Assembly: GCA_963973975.1 (NCBI GenBank) | Contig: CAXBCF010000001.1 | Location: forward strand, 181,485-245,484 | DNA: 64,000 bases | Source: UBA1494_A sp963973975 | Lineage (GTDB): Bacteria > Bacteroidota > Bacteroidia > Flavobacteriales_E > Vicingaceae | Direction: 5' to 3' | Shown here: piece by piece, positions 54,296 through 63,949 of the stretch | Numbering within the stretch: the stretch's first letter is position 1 | How the letters are laid out: every line of letters begins with the position of its first letter | Notes under the pieces: model-generated | Told to the model about the DNA's origin: nothing | The model's database searches: none | Seen by the model: only the letters and a program-made list of their open reading frames with translations | Made by a program: the position numbers and the translations under genes

Positions 54296-56092
54296 ATGGA
54301 GCAGATTAGAAATTTTTGCATTATTGCACACATTGATCACGGGAAAAGTACGTTGGCAGACCGTTTGTTGGAAAAAACCCATACTATCACCATGCGAGAG
54401 CTTCAAGAGCAAACTCTTGATGACATGGATTTAGAAAGAGAAAGAGGAATTACCATTAAAAGCCATGCTATTCAGATGAATTACATTAGAGATGGGAAGG
54501 CTTATATCCTAAACCTAATTGATACTCCGGGGCATGTTGACTTTTCTTATGAAGTATCTAGATCTATAGCTGCTTGTGAGGGAGCTTTGTTAATTGTAGA
54601 TGCCGCTCAAGGGATTCAAGCGCAAACAATTTCCAATTTATATCTAGCACTAGAACACGATTTAGAGATAATTCCAATTTTAAATAAAATTGACCTTCCG
54701 AGCGCTATGCCAGAAGAAGTGAAAGATCAAATTGTTGATTTGATTGGTTGTAAAAGAGAAGATATTTTATCAGCAAGTGGGAAAACAGGAGAGGGTGTAG
54801 ATGAAATACTTTCAGCAATAGTAGACAGAATTCCAGCTCCTATAGGAAATCCAGATGACGCCTTACAAGCACTAATATTTGATTCAGTATATGATTCATA
54901 CAGAGGAATTCACGCTTATTTTAAAGTAATAAACGGTTCTATAAGCAAAGGAGATAAAGTAAAGTTTGTCAACACAGGTAAAGAATACCTCGCGGATGAA
55001 GTAGGTGTTTTAAAATTAAAAAAAGAGCCAAGAAAAACTATTTTTACAGGAGATGTGGGCTACATTGTTTCAGGAATTAAAGCTGCTAAAGAAGTAAAAG
55101 TTGGAGATACCTTAACCAAAGTGAGTAACCCATGTAAAGCTGCAATTCAAGGATTTGAAAACGTAAAACCAATGGTTTTTGCCGGCATTTATCCTGTAGA
55201 TACAGACGAATACGAAGAGTTGAGAGATGCAATGGAAAAACTGCAACTCAATGATGCTTCCCTCACCTTTGAACCAGAGTCTTCAGCTGCCTTAGGATTT
55301 GGTTTTCGTTGTGGATTTTTGGGAATGCTTCACATGGAAATTGTTCAAGAACGCTTGGAAAGAGAGTTTGATATGACCGTTATTACTACCGTTCCAAACG
55401 TTTCTTATCATGCTTTTTTAGTTAAAAATCCAGAAGATAGAATTTTAATTAATAACCCTTCAGATTTACCTGAAAGTACGCTTTTAGACCGAGTTGAAGA
55501 ACCATTTATAAAAGCTCAAATCATTACAAAATCAGACTTTGTAGGCGCTGTAATGAATCTCTGTATTGAGAAAAGAGGAGAATTACAAAACCAAGTTTAC
55601 CTAACTACTGATCGAGTGGAATTAACCTTTCATATTCCTTTAGCAGAAATAGTTTTTGACTTTTACGATCGATTGAAAACCATTTCAAAAGGCTATGCTT
55701 CTTTTGATTATCATCCGCTAGGCTACAAGGTTTCTTCATTAGTAAAAATGGACTTGATGCTAAATGGAGATCAGGTTGATGCACTTTCTGCCTTAATTCA
55801 TAAAGACAAAGCCTTTGACTTAGGAAAACGAATTTGCGTAAAACTGAGAGAATTGTTGCCAAGGCAACAGTTTGACATAGCAATTCAAGCTGCTATTGGA
55901 GCGAAAATAATTGCTCGTGAAACGGTAAAGGCACTTAGGAAAGATGTAACGGCTAAATGTTATGGAGGTGATATTAGTAGAAAAAGAAAATTGCTTGAAA
56001 AACAGAAAAAAGGGAAAAAAAGAATGCGACAAATTGGTAATGTAGAGGTACCCCAAAATGCCTTTTTAGCTGTATTAAAACTAAACGATTAG
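54296..56092 (+). CDS. lepA: Elongation factor 4 (LepA)
   Basis: 598 residues. The G domain has G1 AHIDHGKSTLADRL, G3 DTPGHVDFSYEV and G4 NKIDLP; EF-G-like domains II, III and V follow, and the C-terminal domain unique to LepA ends with KQKKGKKRMRQIGNVEVPQNAFL. It acts in ribosome biogenesis and back-translocation. ATG at 54296 (MEQIRNFCIIAHID) is the family start; an in-frame ATG at 54260 adds twelve residues. It is convergent with lpxH, 5 bp between stops, with no terminator seen. Confidence 0.96.
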   Translation: MEQIRNFCIIAHIDHGKSTLADRLLEKTHTITMRELQEQTLDDMDLERERGITIKSHAIQMNYIRDGKAYILNLIDTPGHVDFSYEVSRSIAACEGALLIVDAAQGIQAQTISNLYLALEHDLEIIPILNKIDLPSAMPEEVKDQIVDLIGCKREDILSASGKTGEGVDEILSAIVDRIPAPIGNPDDALQALIFDSVYDSYRGIHAYFKVINGSISKGDKVKFVNTGKEYLADEVGVLKLKKEPRKTIFTGDVGYIVSGIKAAKEVKVGDTLTKVSNPCKAAIQGFENVKPMVFAGIYPVDTDEYEELRDAMEKLQLNDASLTFEPESSAALGFGFRCGFLGMLHMEIVQERLEREFDMTVITTVPNVSYHAFLVKNPEDRILINNPSDLPESTLLDRVEEPFIKAQIITKSDFVGAVMNLCIEKRGELQNQVYLTTDRVELTFHIPLAEIVFDFYDRLKTISKGYASFDYHPLGYKVSSLVKMDLMLNGDQVDALSALIHKDKAFDLGKRICVKLRELLPRQQFDIAIQAAIGAKIIARETVKALRKDVTAKCYGGDISRKRKLLEKQKKGKKRMRQIGNVEVPQNAFLAVLKLND

Positions 56093-56097
56093 GAATT

Positions 56098-56844
56098 CTA
56101 AGCTTCCCATTTTAAAAGTTTTAAATCATTCCCATCAAAAACTGCATAGGTGTTGTGATTCATCCATTCTCCAAGGTTTAAGTACCTGCTTCTTTTATTT
56201 AGCTGAATGTCTAAGGGTAAGTGACGGTGACCGAAAATAAAAAAATCAATTGACTCTTTTTTTAGATACTCCCTACAATAAACTGCCAACCATTCATTTT
56301 CTTCACCCAAAAACTTTTCATCTTCAGCTCTATTTGTTTTTCGGCTTTTAGTCGACCAAAAATTAGCTAGTTTCATTCCAAAATTTGGATGAAGGCGTGC
56401 AAACAGCCATTGAGAAACTTTATTAGCAAATACTTTCTTTATGAATTTATACGATTGATCACCAGGTCCCAAGCCATCTCCATGACCAATTAAAAACTCT
56501 TTACCATTGAAATTTCTTCTTATGGGTTCTCGGTACAATTCTACACCAAGTTCTTGAGGCAAATAATCAAACATCCACATATCGTGATTACCTGTAAAAA
56601 CAGAAACTTTTATTCCACAATCAGTTAGTTGTGCAATTTTTCCTTGAAGCCTTACGAAGCCTTTGGGTATTACTTTATCGTATTCAAACCAGAAGTCGAA
56701 TAAATCACCGACTAAAAAAATTTCTTGTGCTGAAGCTTCAATGTGATTTAACCAACGGACAATTTTATCTTCACGTTCTCTGCTTGTTTTATAATCAGGA
56801 ACCCCAAGATGGAAGTCAGATGCGAAATAAATGGACTTTTGCAA
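56098..56844 (-). CDS. lpxH: UDP-2,3-diacylglucosamine diphosphatase-type metallophosphatase
   Basis: 248 residues with the calcineurin-like metallophosphatase signature: FASDFHLG, GDLFDFWF, GNHDMWMF, HGDGLGPGD and FGHRHLP, all metal ligands intact. LpxH hydrolyses UDP-2,3-diacylglucosamine to lipid X in lipid A synthesis. The family call is based on this motif set and on the Bacteroidota-type length; a related enzyme class (LpxI, LpxG) is less likely. It lies 12 bp downstream of the tlpA-like gene on the same strand. Confidence 0.88.
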   Translation of the reverse strand: MQKSIYFASDFHLGVPDYKTSREREDKIVRWLNHIEASAQEIFLVGDLFDFWFEYDKVIPKGFVRLQGKIAQLTDCGIKVSVFTGNHDMWMFDYLPQELGVELYREPIRRNFNGKEFLIGHGDGLGPGDQSYKFIKKVFANKVSQWLFARLHPNFGMKLANFWSTKSRKTNRAEDEKFLGEENEWLAVYCREYLKKESIDFFIFGHRHLPLDIQLNKRSRYLNLGEWMNHNTYAVFDGNDLKLLKWEA

Positions 56845-56856
56845 TATAGGTTTTAA

Positions 56857-57999
56857 CTAATTTAGTACTTCTTCAAGTTTCTGGTGAAGTGCAGCTCCTC
56901 TTAGGTTTTTACCGATTACTTTACCTTCTTCATCAATTAATAAAGCAAAAGGAATTCCAGTAACTCCATAAGCTCTTGCCGCTTCAGATTGCCAAAATTT
57001 TAAATCACTGACATGTGTCCAGGTCAATTGGTCTTGAGCAATCGCTTTTACCCATGCCTCTTTTGTTCGATCGAGTGAAACTCCGTAAACAGTGAACCCC
57101 TTATCTTTGTATTTTTGATAGGCAGCAACAACATTTGGATTTTCAATTCTACAAGGCTTACACCAAGAAGCCCAAAAATCTATCAAAACTATTTTTCCTC
57201 TTAATGAAGAAAGTGCAATTACTTCACCATTTGGATTGGGTAATTTTATTTCTGGAACACTTGAACCAACTGCAAACTTATTCATTTCCTCAACTTGAGC
57301 ATGAAAATTTTGGTAAAAAACTGAACTACTGTATTTATCTTTTAGAGATTGATCTACTTTAGTAAAGTAGCTTATATTCTTAGCATTATCCCTTGAAAGT
57401 TGCTCAATAACAGCTAGATTTGAAAATAATGAAGGATTTTCGTCAATTAATTTTCTAATGAATTCATCTTTTGTTTCATCAATCATAGAATAACGCTCTC
57501 TAAAAACAGCTAGAATCGAATCCCGTTTTGGCGAATTTGAATACTGACCAAAATCTTGTTCAAGTTTTTGAATTGAAAAGTTGTATTCTCTCAGATATTT
57601 ATTGAGTTCAATCATTCTTTCAGCATCTTTAGTCCCTGAAATATTCACATTCGCAATATCATCTACGTTCCCATTTACTTTAACAGACTCTCCACTAGCT
57701 AAAGGTAAAATAATTGCAAATTGCTCATTGACAGTAACTCTATAAAACCCTTTTTCTTTAGGCTGATAATCAAAAGCAAAATTTCCTTTTTCATCAACTT
57801 GAGCAGTATCAACTGGTCCTGCTTTAGACTGCGCTAAATCCAATAAATAAAGTTGTTGCACAGGCAAGCCTTCAATTTGTCCGCTCAAAATTGAATTTTC
57901 AGCTGAATTATTTTGATTTTCTGTTCCGTTTCCACATGCAAACAGCAATATGCTCATGCATGCTGCAATTAAAACTGACTTTTTTTGAAATAGCATCAT
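56857..57999 (-). CDS. TlpA-family thiol-disulfide lipoprotein with DUF4369-like N-terminus
   Basis: 380 residues with a lipoprotein signal whose Cys is C22 (LLFACGNG), an N-terminal DUF4369-like beta domain (about residues 38-130), a helical middle and a TlpA/thioredoxin domain (about 245-380) with the redox motif WCKPC near residue 278 and a cis-Pro-like GIPFALLID. It is predicted to reduce or isomerise disulfides in the periplasm. It overlaps gatB by ATGA (start codon overlapping the gatB TGA). Bacteroidota have many such paralogues, so the substrate is unknown. Confidence 0.9.
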   Translation of the reverse strand: MMLFQKKSVLIAACMSILLFACGNGTENQNNSAENSILSGQIEGLPVQQLYLLDLAQSKAGPVDTAQVDEKGNFAFDYQPKEKGFYRVTVNEQFAIILPLASGESVKVNGNVDDIANVNISGTKDAERMIELNKYLREYNFSIQKLEQDFGQYSNSPKRDSILAVFRERYSMIDETKDEFIRKLIDENPSLFSNLAVIEQLSRDNAKNISYFTKVDQSLKDKYSSSVFYQNFHAQVEEMNKFAVGSSVPEIKLPNPNGEVIALSSLRGKIVLIDFWASWCKPCRIENPNVVAAYQKYKDKGFTVYGVSLDRTKEAWVKAIAQDQLTWTHVSDLKFWQSEAARAYGVTGIPFALLIDEEGKVIGKNLRGAALHQKLEEVLN

Positions 58000-59456
58000 T
58001 CTTCTAGTTTTTGTTTTAATAAATTACTTGTTCTTTTAGGATCTGCTTTGCCTTGACTGGCTTTCATAACTTCTCCCATAAACAACCCTAATAAGTTTTT
58101 ATTGCCTGACTTATAAGCTTCTACTTTATCGGGGAATTTTTCTAAGGCACTTAAAATATAAGCCTCTAGGGCATCTTCATCTCTCTCTTGCACCCAATTA
58201 TTTTGTTTGGCAATAGCTCTTGGAGATAATTGGGGTTGCTCAATCATAACAGGAAATATCTTTTGATTTGCAATAGAATTGCTAATTTCTTGCTTTTGAA
58301 TCATCTCAATTAACTCAGCTAAATGAACTGGTAAAACAGTAAAATCTCGAATATCTACAACGTTTTCATTTAGATAAGACTTTACTGCTCCCATCATCCA
58401 ATTTGCAGCTAATTTGTATTCTTCAGTATATTGAATCAATTGTTCAAAATAGAGCGCAAAGTGTTTATCTTCAGTAATTACTTCTGCATCATAGTCAGAC
58501 AAGTTCAACTCATTGACATATTTTTCTTTTAATTCTTTGGGCAAAGGTGGGAGTTGCGAGGAAACTTTTTGGATATACTTTTCATCCACAAAAATTGGCT
58601 GTAAATCGGGTTCTGGAAAATAGCGATAATCATGAGCCATTTCCTTGCTCCTTTGTGAATGTGTAGTTCCATTTACAGCATCAAATCCCATGGTTTCCAT
58701 TTTTATAGAACCCCCATTCTCTAAGATTTCAATTTGGCGCTTAGCCTCATATTCAATTGCCCTGAAGACATTCCTTATCGAATTTAAATTTTTGGTTTCT
58801 GTTCGCTCTCCAAAAGTAGCACTCCCTTTCAAACGAACTGAAACATTTGCATCACAGCGCATGCTTCCTTCTTCCATGTTACCATCACAAATTTCGAGGT
58901 AACGGACTAGCCTTCTTATTTCAATTAAGTAATCGTATGCCTCTTGAGCACTTCGAATATCTGGTTCAGAAACAATTTCTAACAAAGGGACTCCGGCGCG
59001 ATTCAAATCTATTAAAGAGTGGTAAGGATCCAAATCATGAATACTTTTACCAGAATCTTCCTCCATGTGGATTCTTGTGATTCCAATAAACTTTACATCA
59101 TTTATTCCTGACTTTATTTCAACGGTGCCACCAACACATAAAGGAGTTTTGTCTTGAGTTATTTGATAGCCTTTTGGTAAATCGGCATAAAAATAATTTT
59201 TCCTAGCAAATTGATTTTCATAAGTAATTTCTGAGCCAATTGCCAACCCTAATCGTATTCCATAATTTAATGTTTCCTCGTTAAATCGAGGAAGGGTTCC
59301 AGGATGTCCTAAACTAACGGGACTAATATTACTATTTGGTAGTGCACCAAAAGAGGCAGAATCTGCTGAATAAGCCTTGCTTTGAGTTTGTAATTGCGCA
59401 TGAACCTCTAAGCCCACCACAACTTCGTATTTATTATAAATTTCTTTATCTAACAT
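57996..59456 (-). CDS. gatB: Asp-tRNA(Asn)/Glu-tRNA(Gln) amidotransferase subunit B
   Basis: 486 residues. GatB hosts the kinase site that activates mischarged Glu-tRNA(Gln) or Asp-tRNA(Asn) before amide transfer. EVVVGLEVHAQL, SLGHPGTLPR, FYADLPKGYQI, GVPLLEIVSEPDI and EEGSMRCDANVSVR are the family hallmarks, and the C-terminal tRNA-binding YqeY-like helices follow. gatA and gatC are not in the window. It overlaps the TlpA-like gene by 4 nt. Confidence 0.96.
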   Translation of the reverse strand: MLDKEIYNKYEVVVGLEVHAQLQTQSKAYSADSASFGALPNSNISPVSLGHPGTLPRFNEETLNYGIRLGLAIGSEITYENQFARKNYFYADLPKGYQITQDKTPLCVGGTVEIKSGINDVKFIGITRIHMEEDSGKSIHDLDPYHSLIDLNRAGVPLLEIVSEPDIRSAQEAYDYLIEIRRLVRYLEICDGNMEEGSMRCDANVSVRLKGSATFGERTETKNLNSIRNVFRAIEYEAKRQIEILENGGSIKMETMGFDAVNGTTHSQRSKEMAHDYRYFPEPDLQPIFVDEKYIQKVSSQLPPLPKELKEKYVNELNLSDYDAEVITEDKHFALYFEQLIQYTEEYKLAANWMMGAVKSYLNENVVDIRDFTVLPVHLAELIEMIQKQEISNSIANQKIFPVMIEQPQLSPRAIAKQNNWVQERDEDALEAYILSALEKFPDKVEAYKSGNKNLLGLFMGEVMKASQGKADPKRTSNLLKQKLEE

Positions 59457-59486
59457 TTGGTAACAAAAGTAATAATATTCAACTGC

Positions 59487-60332
59487 CTAAACAGAAACGG
59501 AATTTGACAGACTGATTTTTTTAAGCATTTCTTTGAAAAGTTTACTTAACTTAGGCTCTGCTATTGCTGCTACCGCTTGCACTTCATCGTGAGTTATTTC
59601 TACCACTTGACCCTCAACTCCAAGATCTGAAATAACAGAAGCCGCAAAAACTTTCATCCCAGAATGAACTGCAACAATCGTTTCAGCTGTAGTAGACATT
59701 CCAACAGCATCTGCTCCAATGGTTCTAAAAAATTTATATTCTGCTTTAGTTTCATAAGTAGGCCCTGAAGTTCCTAAATAGACTCCTTCGTGAAAATCTA
59801 TGCCAGTTTCTATGCCAATTTCTTTTGCCATTCTTATCAGTTCAAAGTTATAAGGCTGACTCATATCAGGAAAACGAGGACCAAGCAAATCAACATTCTT
59901 TCCTCGAAGTGGATTATCAGGAAAAAAATGAATGTGATCATTTATAAGCATTATATCTCCAATTTTATGCTCAGGATTGAGTCCACCACTTGCATTTGAG
60001 AGCAACAGTGTATTAACTCCCAAGGATTTTAAAACTCTGATAGGAAAGGTTGTTTTTTTTAAAGAATACCCTTCATAATAATGATGCCTCCCTTGCATTG
60101 CAATGATTGGAATTTCTTCAATTTTTCCAATTATTAAGTTACCTGAATGTCCCTCTACAGTAGACAGCGGGAAATTAGGTATAGAGCTATAATCCAAAGA
60201 TTTAATAATTTCAATTTCTTTTGTTAAGCCCCCAAGCCCAGAACCTAATACAATTCCAACTTCAAAATTTTTAATGTTGGTTTGCTTTTTTAGAAAATCA
60301 GCTGTTTCATTAATAAGATCTAACATATTCAT
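59487..60332 (-). CDS. Purine nucleoside phosphorylase (class I, trimeric type)
   Basis: 281 residues, phosphorolysis of inosine and guanosine to the base plus ribose 1-phosphate. Motifs: GSGLGGL, GRHHYYEGYS, SNASGGLNPEHKIGDIMLI and SGPTYETKAEYKFF with GADAVGMST. Length and order fit the PNP I family (punA-like). It overlaps lpxK by 23 bp; start ATG at 60332, with an alternative ATG at 60326. The pairing lpxK-PNP is common in the phylum. Confidence 0.94.
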   Translation of the reverse strand: MNMLDLINETADFLKKQTNIKNFEVGIVLGSGLGGLTKEIEIIKSLDYSSIPNFPLSTVEGHSGNLIIGKIEEIPIIAMQGRHHYYEGYSLKKTTFPIRVLKSLGVNTLLLSNASGGLNPEHKIGDIMLINDHIHFFPDNPLRGKNVDLLGPRFPDMSQPYNFELIRMAKEIGIETGIDFHEGVYLGTSGPTYETKAEYKFFRTIGADAVGMSTTAETIVAVHSGMKVFAASVISDLGVEGQVVEITHDEVQAVAAIAEPKLSKLFKEMLKKISLSNSVSV

Positions 60333-61368
60333 TTATTGTTTTTTCAAAACTATCGTTTACTAAAGGGTGAAAACCAATAGTAATTGGAAGACTAAATAAT
60401 GGTAAGTCAGAAAACTTTGATGTATCGAATTTGACTGCATCTTTCTCAGTCATTACAATAATTCTTTTCAGACTTAAAAAGTCATCTAATCTTTTATTAA
60501 TTTTTTTATAATCTTTTTCCGTAAAGAAATGATGATCTGGGAATTGAATCATCTCTAACTCTTTTGCATAGCGAGTAAGGTAAAGTTTTATGGCTTGAGG
60601 ATTTGCTATTGCACTAATTAATAATACTCCATTATTCCCAAGCAACTCCTTACTTTCCTCAACATTGTATGCAGCTTGATTAAGAGGTTTAAGTGACTCA
60701 TATTTAATATAAGAAAAGAAGACCTTTTGGTATTGTTTTGGCTTCAAAGTCTCAGTTATTCTTCGAAGCTCTATGGGAGAAAGTACAACAGGACTTTTCG
60801 TAATTACAATTATATCAGCTCGCTTAGCAGCTAACTTATTTTCTCTTAATCTTCCTGAAGGTAACGGTAAGTCATTAATGTATAAGTTACTATATTCTGT
60901 CAACAAAATATTTAATCCTGGTTTAACAGATCGATGCTGGTATGCATCATCTAATATAATAAGCTTTGGAGGTGATGGTAAACTTAAAAGATGCTGTATT
61001 CCTCTTGTTCTTTTTTCGTCAACTGCAATTAAAACTTCGGGGAACTTTTCAAACATTTGAAATGGCTCATCACCAATACTTTGAGCATCATCACCTGGGT
61101 CTGCTAATTTGTATTCTTTCGTTTTTCTCCCATATCCTCTACTTAAAACAGCAATTGGATTATGGCTTTTCATTAAAAAATTAATAAGAAATTCAGTGTG
61201 TGGAGTTTTTCCTGTACCTCCTACTCTTAGGTTACCTATAGAAATTATAGGCAATGGAAAACTTTTAGATTTAAAAACACCAATATCATAGCAAAAGTTT
61301 CTCAGCCTCATTACTAAGCTATAGATTAATGAAAACGGGAACAATACTATTTTAAGAAAAACAACCAC
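60310..61368 (-). CDS. lpxK: Tetraacyldisaccharide 4'-kinase
   Basis: 352 residues. An N-terminal membrane-facing helix (about residues 1-20) precedes the P-loop GNLRVGGTGKTP near residue 51; RGYGRKTKEY, the DDAYQHRSV lid motif and MTEKDAVKF are also present. It phosphorylates the 4' position of the lipid A disaccharide at the inner membrane. With lpxH at 56098 this gives two lipid A genes in the window. Start ATG at 61368, upstream is a 214-bp AT-rich divergent gap. Confidence 0.94.
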   Translation of the reverse strand: MVVFLKIVLFPFSLIYSLVMRLRNFCYDIGVFKSKSFPLPIISIGNLRVGGTGKTPHTEFLINFLMKSHNPIAVLSRGYGRKTKEYKLADPGDDAQSIGDEPFQMFEKFPEVLIAVDEKRTRGIQHLLSLPSPPKLIILDDAYQHRSVKPGLNILLTEYSNLYINDLPLPSGRLRENKLAAKRADIIVITKSPVVLSPIELRRITETLKPKQYQKVFFSYIKYESLKPLNQAAYNVEESKELLGNNGVLLISAIANPQAIKLYLTRYAKELEMIQFPDHHFFTEKDYKKINKRLDDFLSLKRIIVMTEKDAVKFDTSKFSDLPLFSLPITIGFHPLVNDSFEKTINEYVRSY

Positions 61369-61582
61369 ATTAATAATAAATTATAGAACGATACAAAAAT
61401 CTATAATAATACTCAATTGTTAAAATTAAATCAATCGAAGTACTAACAATAGTATTTCTTCTAAATTTTATAGACTAAGTACTTCAAAGCTCTCTTCAAA
61501 TTGTTATTATATATTTCTACTTTTACCATAAGAACTTAATTTTAACTGATTCTTTCAGTAAATAAAAACGAATTATGTAAAA

Positions 61583-62677
61583 ATGAAAATTAAAGAAATA
61601 ATCAGCCATTTAGAATTACTTGCTCCTCCTTCTTTACAAGAGAGTTATGATAACTCTGGACTAATCGTAGGAAATCAGGAACAAGAACTATCAAAAGCGT
61701 TAATTTGCTTAGATAGCACTGAGGCTATTATTGATGACGCTATTAAAAATAGGTGTAATCTAGTGATTGCTCACCATCCAATTTTATTTTCGGGAATTAA
61801 AAGCTTAACAGGTAAAAATTACATCGAACGTACAATTTTAAAAGCGATTAAAAACGATGTCGCAATCTATGCCATTCATACAAATCTTGACAATGTAATG
61901 AATGGTGTAAACCATAAACTAGCTGAAAAATTAAATTTAGAAAATTGTAAAATATTAAATCCTAGGTCTGATTTACTAAAAAAACTTGTTTTTTTCTGTC
62001 CTTTAAATGCTGCTGAAAAAGTGAAAAACACCATTTTTGAAGCTGGAGCTGGAAAAATTGGCGCTTATGATTGTTGTAGTTTTCAAGTTGAGGGTAATGG
62101 AAACTTTAGAGCTGGAAATAACAGCAATCCTCATGTTGGTAAAAAAGGAGAAATCCATGTAGAACCTGAATTGAGAATTGAAACAGTTTTCGAGTCATAC
62201 TTAGAAAATAGGGTAATTAACTCTCTACTTGATTCACACCCATATGAAGAGGTTGCCTATGATTTATATTCTGTCAGTCAAAAGTGGCATGAAGTAGGAA
62301 GTGGTATGATTGGAGAACTAAGCGAAGGTTTAGATACTGAAGAATTCTTAGATTTTCTTAAATTAAAACTCAATATCCCTTTTATTCGACATACCCAAAT
62401 CATTAAAACTAAAGTTAAGAAAATAGCAATTTGTGGAGGCTCGGGTAGCTTCTTACTTTCAAAAGCTATCGATCAAAAAGCTGATCTTTTTATCAGTGCT
62501 GATTTTAAGTATCATCAGTTCTTTGACGCAAATAAGCAAATCACAATAGTAGACATTGGTCATTATGAAAGTGAACAATATACTGCTGAACATATTGCTG
62601 AGTATCTTCAAGAAAAAATACCTAATTTTGCCCCCTATTTGTCAACCATAAATACAAACCCAATTAATTATAGATAG
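61583..62677 (+). CDS. Nif3-like dinuclear metal center protein
   Basis: 364 residues in the Nif3/DUF34 family. Metal ligands are in VIAHHPILFSG (near residue 63) and DIGHYESEQYT (near 325), with DNSGLIVGNQEQEL at the N-terminus and THTNLDNVMNGVN-like HTNLDNVMNGVN. A central inserted PII-like domain (about residues 135-230) is the long-form hallmark. The biochemical role is unsettled; GTP cyclohydrolase and other activities have been proposed. It precedes the zinc-ribbon protein by 1 bp. Confidence 0.92.
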   Translation: MKIKEIISHLELLAPPSLQESYDNSGLIVGNQEQELSKALICLDSTEAIIDDAIKNRCNLVIAHHPILFSGIKSLTGKNYIERTILKAIKNDVAIYAIHTNLDNVMNGVNHKLAEKLNLENCKILNPRSDLLKKLVFFCPLNAAEKVKNTIFEAGAGKIGAYDCCSFQVEGNGNFRAGNNSNPHVGKKGEIHVEPELRIETVFESYLENRVINSLLDSHPYEEVAYDLYSVSQKWHEVGSGMIGELSEGLDTEEFLDFLKLKLNIPFIRHTQIIKTKVKKIAICGGSGSFLLSKAIDQKADLFISADFKYHQFFDANKQITIVDIGHYESEQYTAEHIAEYLQEKIPNFAPYLSTINTNPINYR

Positions 62678-62678
62678 C

Positions 62679-63482
62679 ATGGCGAAAAATGCAAAAGCGA
62701 CTGAGTCAACTGTTGAAGAAAGATTGCAAGCACTCTATGACTTGCAAGAAATTGACTCTAAAATCGACCGCATAAGAATTATAAGAGGTGAATTGCCTTT
62801 AGAAGTTCAAGATCTTGAAGACGATGTTGCAGGACTTGAAACAAGGATAGATAAAGCTGAAGAAGTTATAAAAACACTTGAAGCTGATGTTTCCGCTAAG
62901 AAAAATCAGATTAAAGAATCAGAGGCTGCAATTAAAAAATACAGCGAACAACAAAAAAATGTTCGAAACAATAGAGAGTACGATTCTTTAACTAAGGAAA
63001 TTGAATACCAAGTTTTAGAAATTGAATTAGCTGAAAAAAGAATTAAAGAATACCAAGCTAAAATCGAACAAAAAAAGGAATTGAATGATGTTTCAGTTAA
63101 AAAATTAGAAGAAACTAAAAGTGAATTTGAACATAAAAAAAGTGAACTAGCTGAAATTACTAAAGAAACTGAAAAAGAAGAAATTGAATTAAAGAAAAAA
63201 TCTGAAAAAGCAGAAGAAGTAATAGAAGCAAGACTATTAGCTGCCTATAAAAGAATTCGAGATAATGCCTTAAACGGACTAGCTGTTGTTCCAGTATTGA
63301 GAAATGCTTGTGGCGGTTGTTTCAATAAAATTCCACCACAGCGTCAACTAGATATCAATTCTCACAAAAAAATTATTGTTTGTGAGCATTGTGGAAGAAT
63401 ACTTATTGATCCTAAAATGGCCGGAATTGAAGATGAAGTTCAAGAAAAGCCAAAAAGAAGAACTACTAGGGCTAAAGCTTAA
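62679..63482 (+). CDS. Coiled-coil C4 zinc-ribbon (DUF164-type) protein
   Basis: 267 residues. A long coiled coil, rich in E, K, I and L, spans residues about 15-180, and a C-terminal zinc ribbon has the two pairs CGGCFNKIPPQ and CEHCGRILIDP, around residues 209-245. The family is often encoded with Nif3-like genes and may bind nucleic acid, but its role is not known. A basic tail ends in RRTTRAKA. It is followed by a strong terminator. Confidence 0.93.
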   Translation: MAKNAKATESTVEERLQALYDLQEIDSKIDRIRIIRGELPLEVQDLEDDVAGLETRIDKAEEVIKTLEADVSAKKNQIKESEAAIKKYSEQQKNVRNNREYDSLTKEIEYQVLEIELAEKRIKEYQAKIEQKKELNDVSVKKLEETKSEFEHKKSELAEITKETEKEEIELKKKSEKAEEVIEARLLAAYKRIRDNALNGLAVVPVLRNACGGCFNKIPPQRQLDINSHKKIIVCEHCGRILIDPKMAGIEDEVQEKPKRRTTRAKA

Positions 63483-63501
63483 TTGTTAAAACACTTTTTA
63501 T

Positions 63502-63538
63502 AAAAAAGGCGGTTGATTAAATCAACCGCCTTTTTTTA
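63502..63538 (+). terminator. Intrinsic terminator after the zinc-ribbon gene
   Basis: GGCGGTTGAT pairs with ATCAACCGCC across a 3-nt loop and is followed by seven T residues, 20 bp after the gene's stop codon. Confidence 0.93.
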
Positions 63539-63540
63539 TT

Positions 63541-63890
63541 ATACAAATGTTTATAGATAGGTTATACCGATTCTAATTTAAATCGTCTTATATGTTATGT
63601 TATCAGTATTATACATTATAAGAATGCAGTTAAAAATTTGATGTTTTTTTTCTTACAAAATGCTCCTTAAAATCTCCGTCTGTCTATCAGTCTAGCATAT
63701 CGGCTATAATTAAATAAATTTAAATAACGGCATTTAATTCCTTCCTTTAATTGGAGTCTTTAAACGACTTAATAGTTTTATTTTGATCATTTAGAAATTA
63801 AAAGAGATTAGGAACTGTATCACATCTCTCTTCTCTAATTCAATTTTCATAAATACACAACAACTATGGCGAATTATTCGTGAGTTTGAA
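63541..63890. other. AT-rich non-coding interval between two terminators
   Basis: I see no open frame, tRNA or recognisable riboswitch here. It is bounded by the plus-strand terminator at 63502-63538 and the minus-strand one at 63898-63927, so no flanking gene needs it as a leader. It could hide a small RNA or be plain spacer. Confidence 0.5.
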
Positions 63891-63897
63891 GCAAAAA

Positions 63898-63927
63898 AAG
63901 CCCCATTCGATTAGTCGAATGGGGCTT
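63898..63927 (-). terminator. Intrinsic terminator of the T9SS cargo gene
   Basis: AAGCCCCATTCGA and TCGAATGGGGCTT form a 13-bp stem with a 4-nt loop; on the minus strand it is followed by a run of seven U residues. It lies 23 bp past the stop of the gene at the right edge. Confidence 0.92.
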
Positions 63928-63949
63928 CTAATTTAATATTTAGTGATAC

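Noticed and set aside
63541..63890. Small RNA or 6S/tmRNA-like gene in the spacer
   Set aside because: No conserved RNA core or strong secondary structure could be recognised by eye.
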